Below are positions 57,553 through 64,000 of a stretch of DNA of 64,000 bases, piece after piece. Each line of letters opens with the position of its first letter. Position 1 is the first letter of the stretch. Where the stretch lies: the NCBI GenBank assembly GCA_032622095.1, contig CP136069.1, positions 153,811,043-153,875,042 on the forward strand, written 5' to 3'. The notes under the pieces were generated by a model that saw nothing but the letters and a program-made list of their open reading frames with translations, searched no databases and was not told where the DNA came from. A program made the position numbers and the translations under genes. This DNA comes from Siphonodentalium dalli (Eukaryota > Mollusca > Scaphopoda > Gadilida > Siphonodentaliidae).

Positions 57553-57873
57553 CGTATGAGCCACGTAATGATGCTGATTAACAATCAACTTGTTGTCACC
57601 CGAGAAAATACAGTTATGCTGAAACTTGATTTAATTTTTCATCCGATTAAACAATAAGTGTTGTTATGTCCGTTCTTTTTTTCGTTGGGTTCAATAGAAA
57701 AAAATCTGATAAATAATATCCATTGATTCCGTTTTATTGATCACAAACATTCCGTGGTATCGCTGTTGACATAATGCATTATTTCCTTATCCCAGTCGGC
57801 TATGTTATAGTCTGAGGGTCACTTTCTACAAACCCAACACCTCTCTATATAATATGTCTTTTTACTTTTCCAG

Positions 57874-58004
57874 GAAAGGAGAAAAAAACCCTCTGGATGG
57901 CTGTGATGTCATGAGGGAGCTCACAGAATTGTGTCCCAATCTGATAAAACCCAAGCGTATACGGTCGACAAAAACTGCGATCGTAGTTTGCAACAACTTT
58001 GCTA
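57874..58004 (+). pseudogene. Second Crypton-like recombinase, catalytic exon with frameshift
   Basis: After ttttccag the product contains NPLDGCDVMRELTELCPN and IRSTK, the lead-in to the Arg-Lys-His box. Then the frame leaves: at the A run near 57981 one extra base shifts it. In the shifted frame LR is seen, then a TAG where Lys-His should be, then FATTL. The shifted frame also ends in phase 0 at the donor GTAAGC, which is what the next exon needs. So the original frame is identifiable and the copy is dead. Confidence 0.7.
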
Positions 58005-58622
58005 GTAAGCTTGAGATATAATAACTTAATTAACTTGGACAGCTGAATTGGATGTATTTTATCACCAAAAAGGCCAATCCCGGTTTTGTTGCCATGGCTT
58101 TATGATGGCAACCATGAATTTATTGGGCGTGACCATTTGTTGGCAGTCATCATATATGCACCAACAGCGCCATTCATTAATATGATTATTGCCTAAACGT
58201 ATGAGGACAAAAGAGCTTTAAAATCACAGGAATGAAATCTACGAGGAAACATCGCACTGAATGAGTTAAAAAGATACCAGCATCTAACTGGTTAGGGTGA
58301 ACAACAGGTTGAGCGAAATTATTCTGATTAACTAAAACCATCATGGTTGAATTTATTTTTTTGAGGGGGGTGTGGGAGCGCTTCACAGACACTGAAAAAT
58401 AAATGCTGCACCATATGGGCATTTGAACTGTTTTAGTCTATTGTTGGTGTAATTAGGCTGACTAATATTTAACTGTAGGAGTTTTCTAGATTATAGTGTA
58501 CTAGGCCATACACACCAATGAAAGTATCATTCAGTATGGACGGAATCAAGCATTAATTGTTTATGTAGAAAATTGAGGGATATTTTTGCCTTTGGAAGAC
58601 TCAATACACATAATTTATTTAA
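58005..58622. other. Intron, no feature recognised
   Basis: AT-rich noncoding sequence between the exon at 57874-58004 and a MITE. Confidence 0.5.
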
Positions 58623-59014
58623 CCCTTTACCCAACAAACCGGCCAAAACCGGCCAAATAAAGCTTCAACAGCCTAAAATATCTTCGGTCTGTCTCAATAG
58701 AACCATACAAATATGGATATCATTGGAACCGGCTCCTTGACCACATTGTGATAGTTACAGTTATGCCCTGTGCCAATGCATTCTCTTATATATGCGAGTC
58801 GACCATAGGTCGCCTCGCATATATAAGAGAAAGCATTGGCCTAAAAAAAATCTTTTTTTAACACTTTTTACCATTTTTTCTTACATTCTTTAACAATTTT
58901 AAAATTTTTAATGTGTTAAGCCAATGCATTCTCTTATATATGCGAGGCGACCTATGGTCGACTCGCATATATAAGAGAATGCATTGGCACAGGGCCGTTC
59001 TGTTGGGTAAAGGG
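58623..59014. mobile_element. 392-bp piggyBac-type MITE
   Basis: Perfect 14-bp ends CCCTTTACCCAACA / TGTTGGGTAAAGGG, flanked by TTAA (58619-58622, 59015-59018), the piggyBac target. It contains two copies of the ccaatgcattctc hairpin (58773-58839 and 58921-58987) in opposite orientation. A lone matching end is at 35082-35099. Confidence 0.9.
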
Positions 59015-59219
59015 TTAAGACTGAGGCGATCTCAAACCTAGACAGACAACTGAATTTTGCCAAACTAAATTGTCGTTCCAGGACTCTTTTACACGCCATA
59101 CACATTTAATTGCTCTGTAATTTATATATGCCCCACACAAATGTATAGACCCATGCCCCATAATTAGCAGCGTGTCTCTGCATGTCTTAGCAGTTATTCC
59201 TATATTATTTTTTTTCCAG

Positions 59220-59415
59220 GTACTTTCAATGAAAGATAATGAGCTACGAATGATCTCTGACCATATGGGTCATGACATCAAAATACACACGACATTCTAC
59301 GCATTACAGTCTTCTCTAGTCGAGAAGGCCAAGGTGGCTAGAGTACTCATTGCAGCCAAGAACGGCCTTATGGCCAAATTAAAGGGAAAAGGTCTGGATG
59401 AGATCGACCCTGAAG
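59220..59415 (+). CDS. Second recombinase, GHD and tyrosine exon
   Basis: Starts after tttttttttccag in phase 0 and ends gaag|gtagga in phase 1. It encodes VLSMKDNELRMISDHMGHD, then HTTFYALQSSLVEKAKVARV, then KLKGKGLDEIDPE. GHD box and the FYAL tyrosine match the C-terminal catalytic boxes of tyrosine recombinases, and GKGLDEI parallels GKSLDEI at 10220-10339. Intact by itself. Confidence 0.75.
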
Positions 59416-59969
59416 GTAGGAATATAACAGGCAACTATATCTAAGATTAGTTACATGTAACTTAGTATAGTATAATAATTTTGTACTTTTGTAATGGTGA
59501 TGTAGTTGGACGAAGACAATATTGACATGGTTCATCCCTGAAATTTTTTTAGTTCAGGCCAATTGCAAATAACATCTGCCCTCAGGTATTGGATTTATCA
59601 AATCGGCATTCGTTTGGCCTTCAAACACCACATTTTTCTGATTATCTCAGTTAATAATATTGACATTTTCATTACCATATCAGTAACCCATATGGTATTT
59701 GTGGTTGTGGGCTTAGTCTGCAAGACAAATATATATGTCCATAGTCACTACAATCTACTAGTAGCAGAGATCTGAGTCAATCTTTGATTTCAGTTGGAAG
59801 TCCTACATGTATGCTTTTCTGAGCCTGTGGCAGTGGTCTTATGATTTCATGTACATATAGATGAACTATGTGTTTATTAATGTCTGCCAACAACCATTTT
59901 AAGTTTTAATTGAATGTTTTTATGTTTAATATATGGGGCACACTCAGGATAACTTGACTATCATTGCAG

Positions 59970-59992
59970 ATTTACCTCTACCGCTGGACTAA
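59970..59992 (+). CDS. Short terminal exon of the second recombinase
   Basis: After tcattgcag the phase-1 frame from 59415 gives DLPLPLD and TAA. The tail is short but phase-consistent; another frame stays open longer (YLYRWTKMMGGPDF) and cannot be excluded. Confidence 0.4.
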
Positions 59993-60583
59993 AATGATGG
60001 GTGGACCAGATTTCCTCTGGCAGATCAAGCAGAATCTAGTGAGTGTACCCATTTTTACACCTGTTTGAATGTATTATGTTATTTGTCTGTCTGTCCGTCA
60101 CTAGTAGGGCGTCTATCATTTGGATATTTGAGTGGCCATAGGAGGAGCCTAAGACTAAAGAAAATTTGACATGTCTGACCACTTAATTGCAAAACAACTA
60201 CCACGATACCCATTATTTCTTCTGAGTTAAGTGGTTAGTCCCAGGTGGTCAAAAAGCACAATATATAGGCCACCCAAATGTATGGGTGTGCGCTTTTTAG
60301 CTGTCAGTTCACAATTCATTTGGCACAGCCTCAAGGCCATATGCCTGGTCTGAATGTCACAAAACTTCACATACATCTTTGTAGTGAGCTCCGTTATCGG
60401 AAACATACAATCTTTTTTTTTTGGCCTTTTACAAAGCCCCACCTCCAAATGAAGCCACTGTTTGGGTGGACACTGTTGCTGGGTGACCTTTTATTAATAT
60501 TAAACATTGATTCATCATATGCAAAAAACAAGTTTTATGTTCAGGAATTGAACAGGTTCTCAAATTTTTTCTCCATATTTCAG

Positions 60584-60769
60584 TCATCATTGATATCCAG
60601 CATCAAAATTAAGATGAAAAAAGTGAGGTATTGCATCACGGACAATGTGCAAATCAATGAAACGAGAGAAAAATTCACAAGACCTGGTGGTGGCTATAAA
60701 CAGCTGGACACTACAAAAATTGTCAGAAAGACACATATTCCAACAACGGTTAGCGTTGAAAAATACTAG
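60584..60769 (+). CDS. Candidate terminal exon, basic protein
   Basis: Follows catatttcag and encodes ISSIKIKMKKVRYCI, FTRPGGGYKQLDTTKIV, ending SVEKY and TAG. The frame is open 300 bases upstream as well, so exon limits are uncertain. No family recognised. Confidence 0.35.
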   Translation, partial: SSLISSIKIKMKKVRYCITDNVQINETREKFTRPGGGYKQLDTTKIVRKTHIPTTVSVEKY

Positions 60770-61582
60770 GTCTCTCTTATGAATACTCACAATAGAAATA
60801 CTGGTGTTTTTTGCAGATAAAGTAAGCTTTAGAACCATTGTCTCTAACTTTTGTTAGTCTGATTGTCCCCTTCACGGAAGATCTCCTGACAATTCACTTG
60901 ATGGACAGAAATAACACACCCGTGTTTTGGGTGATTTACTTTATCATCAAAATCGTAACAAAATAAACATTAAAAAAGCAATCATTTTCTGGAGAGTTTT
61001 AATATAACTATCCACTTATTTATTTACATTTTGTCTTGCGTTAACTTTAGCATATCAGCGATGCGTTATTTGTACTGTTGTCTTAGTTTATTGTAATTTG
61101 GGCACATCTGGGCTTGGAAAATACAATTTCAAATATAGACCAAATGTTTGCATTTGGTTTTCGAGAATGATAAATTGCAAAAAAGTTTTTCATTCAACAT
61201 ATCAAATTTAACATTTCAGTATCTCAGTACTAATGGTGGGCAATCACATGGTTTTGAGGTTGGCGAGTACCACACATTCAAAATGTGCAACCGCACAAAA
61301 ATATAATATATTAGGAACTGACACAAAACATAGGATTTTGACTGTTATGAATATTTGCTAGTTTATTTTTAAAACAAATTTATACATTACTTGTTCGGAA
61401 ATACTCAGTGGTTTTTTTATAACAATCTGACCAAAGTTGCCACTGAGAGGTTCTTGGATTGTACCAAGTACATGCATCGAGGAGTATCTTAAGACTGACA
61501 ACTTTGGTCAGAATGTTGTAATAAACAATAATGAGTGTGGACACAAAAGATGTATCGGCTTGATTGTACTCCCTGTACATCA
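60770..61582. other. Noncoding, no feature recognised
   Basis: AT-rich sequence without repeats of note before the minisatellite. Confidence 0.5.
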
Positions 61583-61855
61583 TATAGGGATTACCTAGAA
61601 TTATATATTGATTACCTAGAATTATATAGGGATTACCTAGAATTATATAGGGATTACCTAGAATTATATAGGGATTACCTAGAATTATATATTGATTACC
61701 TAGAATTATATATTGATTACCTAGAATTATATATTGATTACCTAGAATTATATAGGGATTACCTAGAATTATATAGGGATTACCTAGAATTATATAGGGA
61801 TTACCTAGAATTATATAGGGATTACCTAGAATTATATAGGGATTACCTAGAATGA
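61583..61855. repeat. 21-bp minisatellite, about 13 units
   Basis: Unit gattacctagaattatatag, with two variants (atagg and attg) in blocks. The long open frame with (D)YLELYR repeats is only its translation. Confidence 0.95.
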
Positions 61856-61878
61856 TATATATAGAGGATATGAAATGA

Positions 61879-61998
61879 GTGTTTCTCTCATATGATATTT
61901 ATGAAACGAGTCTAAGAATTTTCAGTTTTCTCGAGCCTCTGGTGAGAGAAAACTGAAAAATCGTGACGAGTTTCATAAATATCATATGAGAGAAACAC
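61879..61998. repeat. 120-bp foldback hairpin
   Basis: gtgtttctctcatatgatat mirrored by atatcatatgagagaaacac, with gttttctcgagcctctggtgagagaaaac at the centre. Confidence 0.88.
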
Positions 61999-63120
61999 GA
62001 ATTACATATTCTATTTATCATATGACACCTATAAATTAATTATGATGTCCAAAACGCACACAAATCACTAAATAGCTATATGACATCGGCAGCAAAAGGT
62101 TAATGTGACGTCACGTCATTGCACCGGAAGCCCAATTACACCTGGTGAACTAGCAGAAATAATATACACGCGAAGATATAGGGCGCTATTCTGTTCTCAG
62201 TTTGTGACATTATATCGTATGTTTATTAGATAAATACGAATTACATATTCTATTTATCGTATAAAAATGTCCAAAACTATATAGTTCTAGATTATAATTG
62301 CGAGAATTTCGGCATCGCGTTGATTGACGCGCACGAATTTGACCTGCATTTATTTAGAGATACGGCTCGGCCCCGGCTGCCATTCAGCCAATCAAAACAC
62401 ACTTTTTGTCAACAAACCAATCAAATTATCAGAAGGTGATATGAACTAGTAGTTCATATGAAATTGATTTATGACATACTTTCCAACGTAAATAATGATT
62501 GAGTCATATGATAAATATTGATATATTGATTTTAATATGGGCACAATACTTTTTAACAACTTACAGAACTACATATCCCATTCATATGAAAATATGGAAC
62601 ATAATCACAGTTGAAACGATAAAATAGTGATCTTCCATACTTTCATGGAAAGCCTTGATTCACGTATTCCGATAACCAATTAGAAACTGTATATGTACCG
62701 CAATGGATGACAGACAAAACTTCAGATAACCATCATGTGGGATTAATTGGAATTCTTGATCTGTGTATGTTACTATTGTCCCCACATCCGGTTATAACTA
62801 GCAATCTGATTGGTTACAACGCCACGTTTAAATCACCATGTCCCCCATCACCCTTGACAGCGGGGTATTAGAGAACGTGCGCAAAACATCGTGGGTATAT
62901 GAGCACGTGAAACATCGGGGGTATATGAATGACCCTTGAACTGGCAGATTCCACTAATCGTGACTTTGCTGTCACAGTCACACGTTAAATTTTACGTCAC
63001 CTGACGCCGGATCCTTGGGTCAGCTACTGAATTATTCTTATTGGTGTGAATTAATCGGATAACCTATGAAAACACACACTTAAATTAAGGAGACATGGTT
63101 ATTGTTGTGGGGACAAAATC
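61999..63120. other. Noncoding; probable repeat remnants
   Basis: gaattacatattctatttatc occurs twice (61998 and 62237) and acgtgaaacatcggggg / aaacatcgtgggtatatgag near 62885-62930 recall the hairpin at 63121. No gene. Confidence 0.5.
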
Positions 63121-63260
63121 GTTATCTCCGGCAACATCGTGGGGTATATGGAGATTTAATACCTGGAATGTCTTTTTGAACCCCTCGGCTCCGCCTCGGG
63201 GTTCAAAATCGACATCCAGGTATTAAATCTCCATGTACCCCCGATGTTGCCGAAGATAAC
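63121..63260. repeat. 140-bp foldback hairpin with GC-rich tip
   Basis: gttatctccggcaacatcg mirrored by cgatgttgccgaagataac; gagatttaatacctgga on both sides; tip gaacccctcggctccgcctc/ggggttc. Confidence 0.88.
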
Positions 63261-63400
63261 TAATAATATTCACCTGTGAATTCTTCCAATATAACTTGTG
63301 TTACTCACCACACAAATGAGACATTCGCAATATATGTATAGTGTTATTCAAGAAAAATTTATTTTTTATATTTCGAAACCTTGTGAATATACTTACAATT

Positions 63401-63815
63401 TGTGACCCGCCATATCAAATCTAGTCATAAGTCGGCCATAAATCCGTAAAAAAAAAAAACGGATCAAACCCATATTTCAACTCGATCTGTATTTTGGTCT
63501 GAGAAACTCATATACAAAATTTGGTTCCGATCGGATAGAACATTTTTGAGTTATCGCACCATGCGTAAAGTGTCCACGGACAGACAGACAGACGGACGGA
63601 CGGACGGACACACGACGAGTGGTCAATCCGGACGTCGACATTATGTTTACCATACTATGGTATGGGTAAACATAAAAATGATAAAAAATTGTTAGGCCAA
63701 TGCATTCTCTTATATATGTGAGGCGACTTATGGTCAACTTGCATATATAAGAGAATGCATTGGCACAGGGTAAAAAAATCCCGACTTACGAATGGATTTG
63801 ATATGGCGGGTCACA
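63401..63815. mobile_element. 415-bp MITE with TGTGACCCGCCATATCAAAT ends
   Basis: Perfect 20-bp terminal repeats. Inside are a gtccg-type run (63588-63612), the 33-bp palindrome shared with 10675-10707, and one ccaatgcattctc hairpin (63697-63763), so it is built from other dispersed repeats. Confidence 0.85.
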
Positions 63816-63850
63816 TTTGACAAACAAACTAAACTCAACCTTTTTGTTTC

Positions 63851-64000
63851 ATGAAGACCAGTACAGCTGTGCCTCTCGAGGATAGCTTCAGCATTAAGCA
63901 GCATCAAGACATGATGAAGGTTGAAGCTAAGAAGGTGCGACCAAACATAACAATCATCAAAGATAGGATGGCTCGTACACGGTCAGTGCGAGAAAACTAC
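63851..64000 (+). CDS. Open exon running off the window end
   Basis: From an ATG at 63851 the frame stays open for 50 codons to the last base, with SIKQHQDMMKVEAKK and MARTRSVRENY. Charged and helical; an exon of an unknown gene continuing to the right. The ATG may be internal to an exon. Confidence 0.4.
   Translation, partial: MKTSTAVPLEDSFSIKQHQDMMKVEAKKVRPNITIIKDRMARTRSVRENY

Noticed and set aside
61535-61855. 106-codon frame of YLELYRD repeats
   Set aside because: Direct translation of the 21-bp minisatellite, whose unit is divisible by three.

Overview
The window looks like repeat-dense nuclear DNA of an animal, most likely a marine invertebrate and probably a mollusc. This rests on AT-rich noncoding sequence, GT-AG introns (almost all phase 1), a tRNA-derived SINE, many hAT, piggyBac and MITE insertions, and exon families typical of expanded invertebrate gene families (tyrosine-recombinase-like, BEN, SET/KMT5A-like, HECT). 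The species cannot be fixed from the sequence. No ordinary single-copy housekeeping gene is recognisable; most coding sequence is isolated exons or broken transposon and virus genes, nearly all on the plus strand.

Layout. 1-8356: four near-identical 2.17-kb tandem copies, each carrying the same exon of a Crypton-like tyrosine recombinase interrupted by a MITE. 8357-17839: the rest of that gene as phase-1 exons (catalytic C-terminus with an in-frame TAG, a linker exon, a duplicated mini-exon, a SANT/Myb-like exon), with a frameshifted coiled-coil/BEN gene and an unidentified 270-codon frame in one intron. 17.9-25.6 kb: a long inverted repeat, a dimeric satellite, a SINE with 14-bp target duplications, and two exons of a SET methyltransferase cut off at the satellite. 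25.6-29.8 kb: mostly noncoding, with hairpin MITEs and a gag-like remnant.

The most unusual region is 29.98-40.3 kb. It holds a Rep gene of circular single-stranded DNA (CRESS) virus type, and two mirror-image copies of a stem-loop with the circovirus nonanucleotide TAGTATTAC in its loop. These lie in the arms of a roughly 500-bp inverted repeat. About 50 copies of an 11-base iteron-like motif (ATGTAAAACGG) are spread over 10 kb, one of them touching the rep start codon. A three-exon gene of unknown function is embedded in the same repeat field. The Rep gene is broken by a MITE and two homopolymer frame changes; one mirror arm carries the intact version of the first run.

41.1-47.6 kb: a piggyBac transposase split by nested insertions, a hAT element inside a MITE inside the transposase, with two host-type exons trapped between MITE ends and satellite next to the break. 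48.2-53.1 kb: an isolated exon, a 24-bp minisatellite on both sides of a LINE-like ORF1-only retroelement, and a HECT terminal exon. 53.4-64 kb: two hAT elements with perfect 8-bp target duplications, a second decayed recombinase gene (57.9-60.0 kb), a piggyBac-type MITE, a 21-bp minisatellite, hairpins, and an open exon running off the end.
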